DNA of 64,000 nucleotides from Rudanella paleaurantiibacter (GCF_009184635.1 NZ_WELI01000009.1:124001-188000); one strand, 5' to 3'; counted from the first letter of the stretch, positions 9,118-18,684 are shown. Notes: generated by a model from the sequence alone, not told the origin. Program-made: numbers and translations.

Positions 9118-9135
9118 ATACCGTAGGTACGGTAT
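9118..9135. promoter_or_regulatory. Candidate NarL-type operator (7-2-7 dyad)
   Basis: ATACCGTA-GG-TACGGTAT is a perfect dyad. It contains TACCGTA and its inverse separated by two bases, the 7-2-7 spacing known for NarL-type response regulators, one of which is encoded at 12174-12806. A weak -7-like box on the minus strand (GACCTTTG, 9095-9088) would put the dyad centre near -43. The operator role is inferred. Confidence 0.45.
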
Positions 9136-9150
9136 ATTGCGGGCGTAGAA

Positions 9151-12100
9151 CTACGTATTTTGGGGTTGAAACGGCACCCGAATACTAATCTGTACACCCT
9201 CACCCGGTGCAGACTGAATCGTCCATTCACCCTCCAGCAGTTGTACCCGGTGCCGGATGTTGGTCAGCCCCTGGCTATTGGGGCGCACCACCTGCGGGTC
9301 GAAACCCCGGCCATTGTCTTCGTACTGAAGCGTTAAGGTATTTGGCCCAACGGCCAACGTGAGCGTCAGCTCCGACGCACCGGCGTGTTTGAGTGCGTTC
9401 TGGAAAAGTTCCTGCACAATGCGGTACAGGTTGGTCTGAAAAGCCGGGGCAAGCGGGGGGAGCGGGTCTATATGGAGGCAAACCTGAACCTGTCCGGTGT
9501 CAGTCAGAGTGTCTGCGGCCTGCTGTAAGGCGCTGGAAAGCCCCAGCACTTGCAACGACTGCGGACTAAACTGATTGATCAGGCGACGCAAATCGGAAAT
9601 GGACGTTTCGAGTAAGGAGAGTGAGCGGGTTTTGAGGTCCTGCTGCGGAATCTGCGGACTACCCACGTGGCTCAGGTAGAGTTTCAGCGCGGCCAGATTC
9701 GCCCCCACGCCATCATGCAGCTCGCGGGCAAAATGGGTACGTTCGGACTCTTGTGTTTGCACAGCCGTTTGGAGGTCACGCCGTTGTTGCTGCCGCACCG
9801 TGTACAAACGATACCGGTAGAGGCCGTAGAAGCCCGCTACCAGCGAACCCAATAGCAAGAACCTGAACCAGAACGTCAGGTAAAGCGGGGCTTCGAGCCG
9901 AATAGCTAACCGACGAATCGGCCCCCAGAATCCATCGCTATTAGCCGCCCGAACTTCAAATATATAGTCACCTGGCGGCAATTTTATAAATCGGGCCACC
10001 GTTTGTGTACCGGCCTGCACCCAGGCACTATCGAGCCCCAACAACCGATATTGATACCGATTAGAGCCGGCACTGAAATAATCGAGGGCGGCATACGTCA
10101 GGGCAAAGGTATTATCAGGCGGAGGAAGGTTTAACAACCCGATCTCGCCAATGTAGGCAGGCAGATTGTAGGGCTTTTCGGCAACAGTCAGATTGGTCAG
10201 CTGCACCGTCGGCTTGTATTGATTCGGTCGGATCTGCGCCGGGAAAAAGTGATTAAAACCCAGTGTACCACCGAAAAACAACTCACCGTTGCGCGCCCGG
10301 TAAAAACTGTTTCCGTTGAACTCATTACCCTGCAAACCGTCGGACGGCCCGTAGGTCCGTACCTGCCCCGACTCCACCGCCAGCCGACACAGGCCCCGAT
10401 TGGTCGAAAGCCATAGTTCACCCGCCTGCCCCGGCAACACGCCGTACACAAAGGCATTGGGCAGGCCAGTTGATTCGTTAAAATGCTTTGTAAGCCGCAA
10501 CTGACTATCGAACCGAAACAACCCTTTACTCGTGCTAACCCACTCGTTTTGGGCATCCGCATAAAAACTGGCAGCAATCAGTTCATCCAGGAGTTTGGCC
10601 GTCCGTTTCCATTGGCCGTTGTGAAGTTGCCCAACGTAAATAGCCTCTTCATTGACCCCCACCCAAATACGGCCGTGACGGTCGGGAGCCGCAAACCCAA
10701 TCAACTTATGCCGAAAAAATGATTGTTCGGTAAACTGGTTCGTAACCCGATCAAACAGAAACAGGCCATCTTCCGTACCAACCAGTAACCAACGGGCATC
10801 TAATTCAGTCAGGTGCCGCACAAACACCCGCCCCGAATTGAGGGTGGCCCCCAGTGGCCGGTACGTCTGAAACTGGCCACGCCCCCGATAGCGGGCCAAA
10901 CCCTGATCGGTAGCAACCCAAAGCGTACCCGACGCATCAGTGAGCAAATGCCGAACCTGATTACCGGGCAGGCTTTGCGGGTTGGCAGGGTCGTGCACAA
11001 ATGGCTTATCGAGCCGGTCGGCCCGGCGGTCGTAAGCCTGTAGCCCTCCGCCAAGCGTACCCACCCACAGGGTTCCGTCGGGGGTTTCAGCAAACGTTCG
11101 GATGTTAAGATTGGCCAGTTTCGGATGCGTTTGCCCATTCACCAGGCCAAACTGGGCGCCATACGGATTTAGCTTCACCAATCCCTGTGGGTCTTCGTTG
11201 AGCCAGATAATGCCATCGCCAAAGTGGTAGAGGTAATACACATCGCCAAGCTGGGTCTGATCGGCGGGTCGGTACTGAACGGCCGTAAACGTTCGGGCAA
11301 CGGGGTCGAACCGAAGAACGTGGTGGTTGAGGGTGGCTAAATTCAGCTGCCCGGTCGGGTCTTCGGCCAAATCGAACACCTGCCCCATTGGCTTACCCTG
11401 CCAGCTTGTAAACAGCTCGAACTGCTGCCGGTCGGGGTCGAAGCAGGCAATTCCGTCGGCATAAACGAGGTAGATCAGGCCATTCCGAGCCAAATGAAAA
11501 TCGTAAAAAACTAGCGGTGGCCCCAGCCGGTTCTGGGCATGTCGGCTAAAATAATGGGTGGCCCGGCGGGTAGTTGTATCGTAAGCAATGAGCCCGTCAT
11601 CAGTGTGCACCCAAAGCCGCCCCCGCCGGTCGAACGTGGTGGCATTCTGCGTCACGTAGTAGTTGAACGCAAACGAAAACTGATTGAACAGGACGCGTTT
11701 TTTCCCGCTCTGAAGGTTATAACGCACAATCCCCTCCTGCCCCGACCAATACCACACCTCCTGAGCCGTAGCCCGAAAAGGCGTGGTTGGGTTACTCATC
11801 CGGCGGCCCCGGCTATCGGCAAGCTGAAATGGGGTAAACCGGTCGGTGGCGCGATGATACTGATTGAGCCCTTCGTCGGTCCCGAACCAGAGATCGCCGG
11901 TAGGTGCTTCGATAATCCGGTTCACAAACAAACCAACCGGAGCTGTAGAGTCAGTAGCCGAGGGCCGGTACGCCCGAAACTGGCCTCCGTCGTACCGGCA
12001 GATTCCATCCTGCGTACCCACCCAGATAAACCCCCGGGAATCTTTGCACATGGCCGACACAGTTCCCTGCACCAGCCCTTGCTCCTGCCCCACCCGTTCG

Positions 12101-12177
12101 ACCCGGAACGGGAGCTGTGCCCGGCTTTCCAGAACACCAACTAACCACAGTAAACCGACAAACCAGGGCGTTTTCAT
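9151..12177 (-). CDS. Two-component sensor kinase with periplasmic propeller
   Basis: 1,008 residues. A signal peptide (about 1-20) is followed by a long periplasmic region of two-component-regulator propeller repeats (for example KDSRGFIWVGTQDGICRYDGGQFRAYR and APTGDLWFGTDEGLNQY), which would form beta-propellers. Next comes a Y_Y_Y domain (about 680-765, ending FIKLPPGDYIFEVRAANSDGFWG) and one membrane helix (about 772-795). The cytoplasmic part has a HisKA_3 dimerisation domain with the phospho-acceptor in RELHDGVG (His about 820) and a HATPase domain (QNALKHAG, EDNGRGFDP). This is the NarX-like kinase class seen in Bacteroidota nutrient sensors. It overlaps the regulator gene by 4 nt (ATGA type), so the two form one operon. 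The ligand is unknown. Confidence 0.9.
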   Translation of the reverse strand: MKTPWFVGLLWLVGVLESRAQLPFRVERVGQEQGLVQGTVSAMCKDSRGFIWVGTQDGICRYDGGQFRAYRPSATDSTAPVGLFVNRIIEAPTGDLWFGTDEGLNQYHRATDRFTPFQLADSRGRRMSNPTTPFRATAQEVWYWSGQEGIVRYNLQSGKKRVLFNQFSFAFNYYVTQNATTFDRRGRLWVHTDDGLIAYDTTTRRATHYFSRHAQNRLGPPLVFYDFHLARNGLIYLVYADGIACFDPDRQQFELFTSWQGKPMGQVFDLAEDPTGQLNLATLNHHVLRFDPVARTFTAVQYRPADQTQLGDVYYLYHFGDGIIWLNEDPQGLVKLNPYGAQFGLVNGQTHPKLANLNIRTFAETPDGTLWVGTLGGGLQAYDRRADRLDKPFVHDPANPQSLPGNQVRHLLTDASGTLWVATDQGLARYRGRGQFQTYRPLGATLNSGRVFVRHLTELDARWLLVGTEDGLFLFDRVTNQFTEQSFFRHKLIGFAAPDRHGRIWVGVNEEAIYVGQLHNGQWKRTAKLLDELIAASFYADAQNEWVSTSKGLFRFDSQLRLTKHFNESTGLPNAFVYGVLPGQAGELWLSTNRGLCRLAVESGQVRTYGPSDGLQGNEFNGNSFYRARNGELFFGGTLGFNHFFPAQIRPNQYKPTVQLTNLTVAEKPYNLPAYIGEIGLLNLPPPDNTFALTYAALDYFSAGSNRYQYRLLGLDSAWVQAGTQTVARFIKLPPGDYIFEVRAANSDGFWGPIRRLAIRLEAPLYLTFWFRFLLLGSLVAGFYGLYRYRLYTVRQQQRRDLQTAVQTQESERTHFARELHDGVGANLAALKLYLSHVGSPQIPQQDLKTRSLSLLETSISDLRRLINQFSPQSLQVLGLSSALQQAADTLTDTGQVQVCLHIDPLPPLAPAFQTNLYRIVQELFQNALKHAGASELTLTLAVGPNTLTLQYEDNGRGFDPQVVRPNSQGLTNIRHRVQLLEGEWTIQSAPGEGVQISIRVPFQPQNT

Positions 12178-12806
12178 GCCCGCTGTAACAAGCGGGTGGT
12201 CAGCTCTACCGCATTGTGCACCCCCAATTTTGCGTAAATATTTTTGCGATGGGTTTCAACCGTACGGGGGCTGGTAAACGTCCGGGTGGCAATGGCGGTG
12301 TTGCTCAGGCCCTGCACAAGCAAATGGGCAACCTCCTGTTCACGAGGGGTAAGGCGGTAGACGGGCTCTTCGGTCGGTACAGGCGGCAAGGGTTCTGATG
12401 GATACAACAGAACATGTTGTAACGATGGGTCCAGATAGATTTCGCCCCCGCAAACGGCATCCAGCGCGCTCATCAGATCAGCATGGTGGGCCGTTTTGGG
12501 ACAGTATCCATTGACGCCGGCCCGCAACATGGCTTGCACCGTGGCGGCCTCGGTTTCCATCGAAATAGCCAGAATCGGTAAGTCGGGCCGGAACGCACGC
12601 ACCGATCGCGCCACCTCCGGACCGGGCAGATCAGGCAGGGTGACATCGAGCAACAGCAGATCGATGGACTGCCGCTGCAGCGTCGGTAGCACCTCCCCTC
12701 CCAACGTTACAACCTCTACCACCTCGTACAGCTCCGAAAACTGAAACAGAAACCGCAAGCCATCGGCAAAAAGCCGGTGATCGTCGGCAATAAGAATACG
12801 TTGCAT
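12174..12806 (-). CDS. NarL/FixJ-family response regulator
   Basis: 210 residues from the ATG at 12806 (MQRILIADDHRLFADGL), chosen because the acidic pocket D8-D9 then sits at the normal distance from the start; an upstream ATG would add seven residues. The receiver domain has the phosphorylation site D54 in LLLLDVTLPDLPGPE. The C-terminal LuxR-type helix-turn-helix is at about 147-205 (LTPREQEVAHLLVQGLSNTAIA, ETHRKNIYAKLGV). It is co-transcribed with the sensor kinase, its obvious partner. A NarL-like dyad at 9118-9135 is a plausible target. Confidence 0.92.
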   Translation of the reverse strand: MQRILIADDHRLFADGLRFLFQFSELYEVVEVVTLGGEVLPTLQRQSIDLLLLDVTLPDLPGPEVARSVRAFRPDLPILAISMETEAATVQAMLRAGVNGYCPKTAHHADLMSALDAVCGGEIYLDPSLQHVLLYPSEPLPPVPTEEPVYRLTPREQEVAHLLVQGLSNTAIATRTFTSPRTVETHRKNIYAKLGVHNAVELTTRLLQRA

Positions 12807-12827
12807 ATGGGTAGGCACTATTAACAA

Positions 12828-13265
12828 ACACTAAAGTAAGTAATATTTAGTCGCTCTACTCAACTGACTCGCAAACAACCGCATTTCGAAAAATAGATCT
12901 GTACGAAAAATAATTCTAAACGGAAACATTTCTGGCAAACAGACGTTATGTTGACAAATAGACGCTCGGTTCTTACATTTGCCCTGTCATATCCTTCGAC
13001 TATCAGCCGATAGGTCGTCAGATTTCAAGCCAAATAACATCCTCGTACATCCAACGGCTCTCACCGGGCCCCTTGCCTGTACGAAGCGCATAGCAAACCA
13101 ATAAGCAGCCCCCGGAGTCTCACCAGCCCGTTGCGCCCTGTTTTCAATGCCACTATCCTTAGTTGACCTACTTCTGATCCATCGTCTTTTCTGAAAGCGC
13201 CCTTCGCGCCTGTCTACTGCAAATCACGCTTTACGCCCTGCAAGGTTACTGATAACCTGACTTTT
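12828..13265. other. Intergenic region with the long rho leader
   Basis: No gene is seen. The left 120 nt is AT-rich and upstream of the regulator gene. The right part is a leader of about 275 nt between the rho promoter and its ATG, rich in C and pyrimidine tracts, which fits Rho loading and autoregulation (inference). Confidence 0.45.
12951..12981 (+). promoter_or_regulatory. Bacteroidota-type promoter of rho
   Basis: TTGAC at 12951 and TACATTTG at 12974-12981, 20 nt between TTG and the -7 box, match the phylum consensus (TTG, TAnnTTTG). Transcription would start near 12988, about 275 nt before the rho start codon. Confidence 0.75.
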
Positions 13266-15446
13266 ATGTACAATATTGAAGAACTGAATATGAAGCTTCT
13301 GTCGGAGCTTCGCACCATTGCCGATCAATTTGGAATCACCGACGGCAACAAGTACCCAAAACGTGAACTGATTTATAAGATTCTGGACCATCAGGCGCGG
13401 ATGCCCATGCCCGATGAAGCGGCCCCCGAAGTAGCCGTTGCGGAGGCCCCACGTCGGGGACGTCGGCCACGGGCTGAGGCAGTAGCCGCCGAGCCCGCGC
13501 CCGAAGTAGTTGCCGAAACCCCAGCCCCAGAAACGGATACCCCAGCCGCAACGCCCGCTCGGACGCGCAGCCGGATTCGGCGGGATGCCGGTGCAGCGGA
13601 TACACCTCCTCCTACAAACGAAACTGAAGCGATTGCCCGTACCGACGAAGGTATGTTGCAAACACCGACCGAGTCGACGGAAGCTGACACTACGCCTGAG
13701 CGCCCTGTCGAAGGACGCCGTGAGCCAGCACCCCGGCTCAACCAGCCTCGCCCCGAACGAGGTAATGAAGCTAACGGATCACGCCCGGACGCGGGCCGCC
13801 CGGACGCGGGCCGGATCGAGCGAAATGCACGCCGTACCGACAGCCCCCGTCCCGACCTGGGCCGTGGCAATGACCGCAACAACCCCAATGGACGTGATTT
13901 CCGGGATCAACGTCAGGGCGACCCGCGTCAGGGTGACCCACGTCAGGGTGATGCCCGCCCAAGCCGTTTCGGGCAACCCGGTAATCGGGATATGGAAAAT
14001 CGGCCCCGCCGTGATGAGCGTCCCGGTGGTTTGCGGGAACGCCGTCGGGCGGTAACCGACGAGTCGGCGATGAGCATGCGCGTCGAGTCTGAGGAAGAGT
14101 TTCTGACTCCGACTGTTGTCGAGGAAGGCAACACAACCGTTGCAACCGCCCCTGTTGACGGAGAAACACCGGTAGCCGAAGGAGCCCCCACCGAAGCTTC
14201 AGCCGAGTTTACCGAAGCCCCCGCCGACGGAGAGCGTCAGCAAACTACGCAGGCTCCGCAACCTTCGCGGGAGTCGTTGGAATACCAAAACCGGATTCGT
14301 CGGCAATACAACCAGCACATCCGCGAATTTGACGGAATCATTGAAAATGAGGGCGTTCTGGAAATTATGTCCGATGGCGGCTACGGGTTCCTGCGGTCAG
14401 CTGATTACAATTTCCTGGCCAGCCCCGACGATATTTATGTGTCGCCCTCGCAGATCAAACTGTTTGGCCTGAAAACCGGTGATACGGTGAAAGGAGCTAT
14501 TCGGCCCCCGAAAGAGGGCGAAAAATACTTTGCCCTGCTGCGCGTAACGACCGTAAACGGCAAAACCACCGAAGAGATTCGTGACCGGATTCCGTTTGAA
14601 TACCTGACGCCCCTCTTCCCCGAAGAGCAACTCAAACTGACCAACCGCCCTGACCAATACTCTACGCGGGTTCTGGATTTGTTTGCCCCTATCGGCAAAG
14701 GTCAGCGCGGTATGATTGTGGCCCAGCCCAAAACCGGCAAAACGGTACTGCTCAAAGAGATTGCTAACGCCATCACGCGCAACCACCCCGAGGTACACCT
14801 GATCATTCTCTTGATCGACGAACGCCCCGAGGAAGTAACTGATATGGCCCGCAGCGTAAATGCAGAGGTGATCTCCTCGACTTTCGACGAGCAGGCCGAC
14901 CGGCACGTGAAAGTAGCCAGCATGGTGCTCGAAAAAGCGAAACGTATGGTGGAGTGCGGTCACGACGTGGTCATTCTGCTTGACTCGATTACCCGTCTCG
15001 CCCGCGCATACAATACGGTCGTGCCGTCGTCGGGCAAAATTCTGTCGGGTGGTGTCGATGCCAACGCCCTGCACAAGCCCAAGCGGTTCTTCGGAGCAGC
15101 CCGGAACGTGGAAAACGGCGGATCGCTCACGATCATCGCAACGGCTCTGATTGACACCGGCTCGAAAATGGACGAGGTGATTTTTGAAGAATTCAAAGGC
15201 ACCGGCAACATGGAACTCCAGCTTGACCGCCGACTGGCCAACAAGCGGGTGTACCCAGCCATCGACGTTATTGCTTCGGGCACGCGCCGTGAAGATCTCC
15301 TGCTGGATAAGGAAACGATGCAACGTGTCTGGATTTTGCGGAAGCACATGTCTGACATGAATCCAATGGAATCAATGGACTTCCTTCTCGATCGCCTGCG
15401 TGGTACCCGCAACAACGAAGAATTTTTGATTTCAATGAATCGTTGA
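13266..15446 (+). CDS. rho: Transcription termination factor Rho with large disordered insert
   Basis: 726 residues, far longer than the roughly 420 of E. coli Rho. The Rho N-terminal helical domain is at 1-42 ([23 protein letters not shown]). A low-complexity region of about 290 residues (about 45-335) follows, rich in Pro, Arg, Glu, Ala and Gln. The cold-shock-like RNA-binding domain is at about 361-430 ([21 protein letters not shown]). The RecA-like ATPase has Walker A QPKTGKT (about 487) and [12 protein letters not shown]. The insert contains a short tandem repeat [17 protein letters not shown]. Bacteroides Rho also has a long disordered insert that drives condensate formation (published for B. 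thetaiotaomicron). A strong promoter and long leader lie upstream, and a terminator follows. Confidence 0.97.
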   Translation: MYNIEELNMKLLSELRTIADQFGITDGNKYPKRELIYKILDHQARMPMPDEAAPEVAVAEAPRRGRRPRAEAVAAEPAPEVVAETPAPETDTPAATPARTRSRIRRDAGAADTPPPTNETEAIARTDEGMLQTPTESTEADTTPERPVEGRREPAPRLNQPRPERGNEANGSRPDAGRPDAGRIERNARRTDSPRPDLGRGNDRNNPNGRDFRDQRQGDPRQGDPRQGDARPSRFGQPGNRDMENRPRRDERPGGLRERRRAVTDESAMSMRVESEEEFLTPTVVEEGNTTVATAPVDGETPVAEGAPTEASAEFTEAPADGERQQTTQAPQPSRESLEYQNRIRRQYNQHIREFDGIIENEGVLEIMSDGGYGFLRSADYNFLASPDDIYVSPSQIKLFGLKTGDTVKGAIRPPKEGEKYFALLRVTTVNGKTTEEIRDRIPFEYLTPLFPEEQLKLTNRPDQYSTRVLDLFAPIGKGQRGMIVAQPKTGKTVLLKEIANAITRNHPEVHLIILLIDERPEEVTDMARSVNAEVISSTFDEQADRHVKVASMVLEKAKRMVECGHDVVILLDSITRLARAYNTVVPSSGKILSGGVDANALHKPKRFFGAARNVENGGSLTIIATALIDTGSKMDEVIFEEFKGTGNMELQLDRRLANKRVYPAIDVIASGTRREDLLLDKETMQRVWILRKHMSDMNPMESMDFLLDRLRGTRNNEEFLISMNR

Positions 15447-15478
15447 TTCATCACCGTCACAGGTTATCTGAATATAAA

Positions 15479-15508
15479 CCGCAGGCCATTTGGGGCCTGC
15501 GGTTTTTT
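15479..15508 (+). terminator. Terminator of rho
   Basis: CCGCAGGCC (15479-15487) pairs with GGCCTGCGG (15494-15502) over a 6-nt loop and is followed by six T. It lies 33 nt after the rho stop. Confidence 0.9.
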
Positions 15509-15592
15509 GTTACACTCAAATCGCGTTAGTACACAGAACACCCGACAACCGGACTGCCAAACCTCGGCAGAAGGCATAATTTTCTGGCTATC

Positions 15593-15622
15593 TTGCATTT
15601 ATACACAAGACGTGTATTTTTG
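15593..15622 (+). promoter_or_regulatory. Promoter of the OmpA-like gene
   Basis: TTG at 15593-15595 and TATTTTTG at 15615-15622, with 19 nt between. Transcription would begin near 15629, which excludes start codons upstream of that point and supports the ATG at 15699. Confidence 0.7.
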
Positions 15623-15698
15623 GATGACCTTTCTGGGCTCTGCTCGTCTGATGAACGACCCAATCGGTCACGCATCACTCCTAATTAAACCCCCGCTA

Positions 15699-16688
15699 AT
15701 GTTTACCAACAAGACCCCATGGATTGTACTCCTGGTGCTTTGGATGGCCGGATCAACCTGGTGGCACGTCTGTAAAATCAAGCAGCTCTGTGCCGATGAT
15801 GCCCCCTCCACCACCGTTGCTACCTCCTCAGCTCCTGTCTTTACCCTTTCCGATGGTGCTCGTTTCAGCGTTGGTCTGCCCGGCACGTTCAACTTTGCCA
15901 AATCGGGCGCTAACCCTAACATGGCTGGTTTCGATGCTCCGCTCGATTCGATTGCTACGTACCTGCAAAACAACCCCGACCGGCAACTGACCCTCACCGG
16001 GTACTATTCAGCCTCCGAAACAAACCCAAGTAGTTTTAGCAATTTGGGGATTGCCCGGGCCGAAGCCGTCAGGGAAATGCTCATTCAGCGCGGAGTACCC
16101 GCCACGTCGTTGCTGACGGCCGGGGTCGAAAAAGCCGACATTGCGTTTTCGGCCGCAGGCGACTCAGTGATGGCCGGGGTCAACGGGAGCTTTGCTGCTA
16201 TGGTAGTCGCAGCCCCCGCTCAACCCGACTCGCTTGCGTCTACATCCGCAATCAGCGCTTCGGCAGCGAGCACATCGGTAGCTTCTACTTCGTCGGCCGG
16301 TACACCCGTTACCGAGGAAGCCCTGGCCAAAGCCGAGAAATTTGAATCGGTATTCAAACCGATTGACCTGTACTTTAAAACAAACTCGTCGGACTATATC
16401 CGCACCGATGAGACAAAGAAATTCTTCAAAGAGGCTATTGCGTATCTGCGCAAAAACAAAGATAAGTCGCTGGTCTTGACGGGCTATACCGACAACGTCG
16501 GCCCCGATGCAGCTAACCTGGCCCTTTCGAAAAAACGCGCTGGCTCGGTTAAAACCCGGTTGCTGTCGCAGGGCGTAGCGGCCAGTCAGGTGAAAGTCGA
16601 CGGTAAAGGCGAAGCCGACCCCAAAGCCTCAAATGATACTGAAAGCGGACGTAAAGCCAACCGTCGGGTAACGGTTGTTGTCCAGTAA
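15699..16688 (+). CDS. OmpA-family protein with two OmpA-like domains
   Basis: 329 residues from the ATG at 15699, chosen because the promoter at 15593-15622 places the transcript start downstream of earlier in-frame starts. One N-terminal membrane helix (IVLLVLWMAGSTWWHVC) is followed by a degenerate OmpA-like domain (about 55-160: FNFAKSGANPNMAGFDAPLDSI, LTLTGYY, NLGIARAEAVREML). A Ser/Ala/Thr linker leads to a canonical OmpA domain (about 215-329: IDLYFKTNSSDYI, LVLTGYTDNVGPDAANLALSKKRAGSVKTRL, DGKGEADPKASNDTESGRKANRRV). The second domain keeps the peptidoglycan-binding residues (TDN and the NRRV arginines). It probably tethers the inner membrane to peptidoglycan. Two helix-hairpin-helix proteins follow directly. 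Confidence 0.85.
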   Translation: MFTNKTPWIVLLVLWMAGSTWWHVCKIKQLCADDAPSTTVATSSAPVFTLSDGARFSVGLPGTFNFAKSGANPNMAGFDAPLDSIATYLQNNPDRQLTLTGYYSASETNPSSFSNLGIARAEAVREMLIQRGVPATSLLTAGVEKADIAFSAAGDSVMAGVNGSFAAMVVAAPAQPDSLASTSAISASAASTSVASTSSAGTPVTEEALAKAEKFESVFKPIDLYFKTNSSDYIRTDETKKFFKEAIAYLRKNKDKSLVLTGYTDNVGPDAANLALSKKRAGSVKTRLLSQGVAASQVKVDGKGEADPKASNDTESGRKANRRVTVVVQ

Positions 16689-16710
16689 ACCCTCCTAAAC
16701 GTACATTACT

Positions 16711-17202
16711 ATGTTTGACATGAATCCCCTCAACATTGCCGACGCCATGCTTCAGCATGGGGTAATGCTGTTTGTGGCTGGCACGTTGGGCTTTATCATT
16801 GGCTATATTTCGCGGCAGCGGCTCATCGAACAATTAGAAGGCGACCTGGCCAGTACCGATCGCGAACTCGACGATTGCCAGCGTACGCCGATTATGCCGC
16901 TCCCGACGGGCATTGACGAGGCCTCTGTACTCAACCGCATCCGGGCACGGGCAGGTGAGCTCAATTACGACCGGATTGGCCGCGCGGAGGCTTCTGAAGC
17001 CGACGACCTGAAAGACATTGTTGGCGTCGGGCCGTTTCTGGAACGCAAACTGCACGCCATCGGCATTTATACGTTCCGGCAGGTAGCCAACTTCACCAAA
17101 GAGGACATCGATAAGGTAAACGAGATTATTGAGTTCTTCCCCGGCCGCATTGAACGTGACAACTGGGTGGGGCAAGCCACGGAATTAGACAAACGAAAAT
17201 AA
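16711..17202 (+). CDS. Membrane-anchored helix-hairpin-helix protein (copy 1)
   Basis: 163 residues. An N-terminal membrane helix (about 15-32, GVMLFVAGTLGFIIGYI) is followed by a short coiled-coil and then a helix-hairpin-helix-like domain (about 85-160) with LKDIVGVGPFLERKLHAIGIYTFRQVANF. This resembles the flap-endonuclease-like or ribosomal-L21-like domains that are often annotated as predicted 5' DNA nuclease (COG3743 type). No nuclease metal site is visible. It starts 22 nt after the OmpA-like gene, likely in the same operon. A near-identical C-terminal domain occurs in the next gene. A DNA- or RNA-binding role at the membrane is inference. Confidence 0.7.
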   Translation: MFDMNPLNIADAMLQHGVMLFVAGTLGFIIGYISRQRLIEQLEGDLASTDRELDDCQRTPIMPLPTGIDEASVLNRIRARAGELNYDRIGRAEASEADDLKDIVGVGPFLERKLHAIGIYTFRQVANFTKEDIDKVNEIIEFFPGRIERDNWVGQATELDKRK

Positions 17203-17269
17203 CCATTTGCGGTATCGGCTACGGGTGCTCGCCAGGTAGCCCGATAACCCCATAACTGACCTTATCACT

Positions 17270-17935
17270 ATGTTTGGATTAGATCCTTTAAGTCGCCCGG
17301 TAGCCATCTCCGAAATGTTGCTGCTGCTGGCTTTTGCGGCCTTCGTTGGGTGGTTAATAGCCCGACTCATTTCAAACAGTCGCGTAAATGCCTTACGCAC
17401 CGAAATCGCTGAGCGCGAACAGGAGCTGGCCGATTGCCGCCGGGCCAAAGCAACGCCGGTTGCTCCTGCCCAACCCCTCAAAACGACAGCCGCGCCGGTT
17501 GTCAGCGTTAGCCAAACCCAGCCGGTTGCGCCAGCGTTGGAGGCTACCACCGTTGCAGAGCCGGTCATTTCGGCCCCATTACCCGAACCCGTTCTACCCG
17601 AAGAGCCCCCACTTCCGCAGGTGGCACTCGGCTCCGAAGCCGCCGTCTTGTCGCGTATTGCCTCGCGGGCGAGCGAGCTTAATTTCGACCGGATTGGCCG
17701 GGCCACGCTCGCCGAAGCCGACGATTTGAAAGAGGTAGTGGGTATTGGGCCGTTTCTGGAACGTAAACTGCACAGCCTCGGCATTTACACGTTCCGGCAG
17801 GTAGCCAACTTTACCAAAGAGGACATCGATAAGGTAAACGAGATTATCGAGTTCTTCCCCGGCCGCATTGAGCGTGACAACTGGGTGGGACAATCCAAAG
17901 CCTTCCACGAGAAAAAATACAACGGAAAAGCTTAG
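17270..17935 (+). CDS. Membrane-anchored helix-hairpin-helix protein (copy 2)
   Basis: 221 residues, a paralogue of the preceding gene with a membrane helix (about 13-30), a coiled-coil (about 38-55) and a long Pro/Ala/Val-rich linker (about 60-118). The helix-hairpin-helix domain (about 150-215, KEVVGIGPFLERKLHSLGIYTFRQVANF) is almost identical to copy 1, also at DNA level, while the N-terminal halves have diverged. The 3' end overlaps the convergent endonuclease III-like gene by 4 nt, so no terminator separates them. Function unknown. Confidence 0.7.
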   Translation: MFGLDPLSRPVAISEMLLLLAFAAFVGWLIARLISNSRVNALRTEIAEREQELADCRRAKATPVAPAQPLKTTAAPVVSVSQTQPVAPALEATTVAEPVISAPLPEPVLPEEPPLPQVALGSEAAVLSRIASRASELNFDRIGRATLAEADDLKEVVGIGPFLERKLHSLGIYTFRQVANFTKEDIDKVNEIIEFFPGRIERDNWVGQSKAFHEKKYNGKA

Positions 17936-18684
17936 CCAATACGGATTTGCAATCCCGTATTTCGGCCTGCTGTACTGCTTAACTCAAGGGTTCCACCCGA
18001 CTGATAGAATGCGCATTGGCTCGCCAGTGCGCATTCGCTGCATTTGGGGGTATACCATGTACAAACCCGCTGCCCATGCCAGTAAAAGTGCTTGTGCACA
18101 TTAAACAACACAACGGGGTCTTTAGGAAGTTGCTCCAGCAACAGTTTGTGTGCCCGTTCGGCGCTTACCTTCGGGCCGAGTACGCCGACACGCTGCGTAA
18201 CCCGGTGCACGTGCGTATCGACCGGCAAAACAGGCTTTCGGAAATAAAACAGCAGCAATAACGAAGCCGTTTTGAGCCCTACACCGGGTAAATTGGTCAA
18301 CCACGACATGGCTTCTTCAGTAGACATATCGGACAGAAAATCGACCGTTGCAGCCCCTCGTTCGTCAATAATAGAGGTGAGCACCTGCTTAATCCAGGGC
18401 GCTTTAACTTCCGGGTATTTCGCCGTTTGAATGCACGCAATCAGGTCATCGAGGGGAGCATCACGCACTTGCTCCCAGGTCGGGAACCGGTCGAGCATGG
18501 CTTTGTACGCAGCCATTTCGTTGGCATGTGTGGTCCGGTGCGAAAGTATGGTCGCAATCAGTTCGTGCATCGGGTCCATGCGTCCGTATATGTCCTGGGT
18601 GCCGTACACCTCAGTCAGGCTGAGGTGCGCCCACCAGAGCAGGGAGTGGGAGTCGGTAACAGAAAAAGGGGGTTGTACAGCCAT
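17932..18684 (-). CDS. Endonuclease III-like DNA glycosylase
   Basis: 250 residues from the ATG at 18684; starts further upstream are possible. The helix-hairpin-helix LPGVGLKTASLLLLF carries the catalytic Lys, and VDTHVHRVTQRVG carries the catalytic Asp. The C-terminal cluster CTWYTPKCSECALASQC has the exact C-X6-C-X2-C-X5-C spacing of the Nth [4Fe-4S] loop. The family excises oxidised pyrimidines and cleaves at abasic sites. It is longer than E. coli Nth (211) with an extended N-terminus, so it belongs to the Nth-like group; whether it is the only Nth of the genome is not known. It is convergent with the helix-hairpin-helix gene. Confidence 0.88.
   Translation of the reverse strand: MAVQPPFSVTDSHSLLWWAHLSLTEVYGTQDIYGRMDPMHELIATILSHRTTHANEMAAYKAMLDRFPTWEQVRDAPLDDLIACIQTAKYPEVKAPWIKQVLTSIIDERGAATVDFLSDMSTEEAMSWLTNLPGVGLKTASLLLLFYFRKPVLPVDTHVHRVTQRVGVLGPKVSAERAHKLLLEQLPKDPVVLFNVHKHFYWHGQRVCTWYTPKCSECALASQCAFYQSGGTLELSSTAGRNTGLQIRIG

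Noticed and set aside
13919-13965. Tandem repeat in rho as a mobile or regulatory repeat
   Set aside because: It is in frame and encodes the RQGDP units of the disordered insert.
14397-15347. Open frame of 316 codons on the minus strand
   Set aside because: Antisense to the conserved ATPase part of rho; no recognisable protein features.
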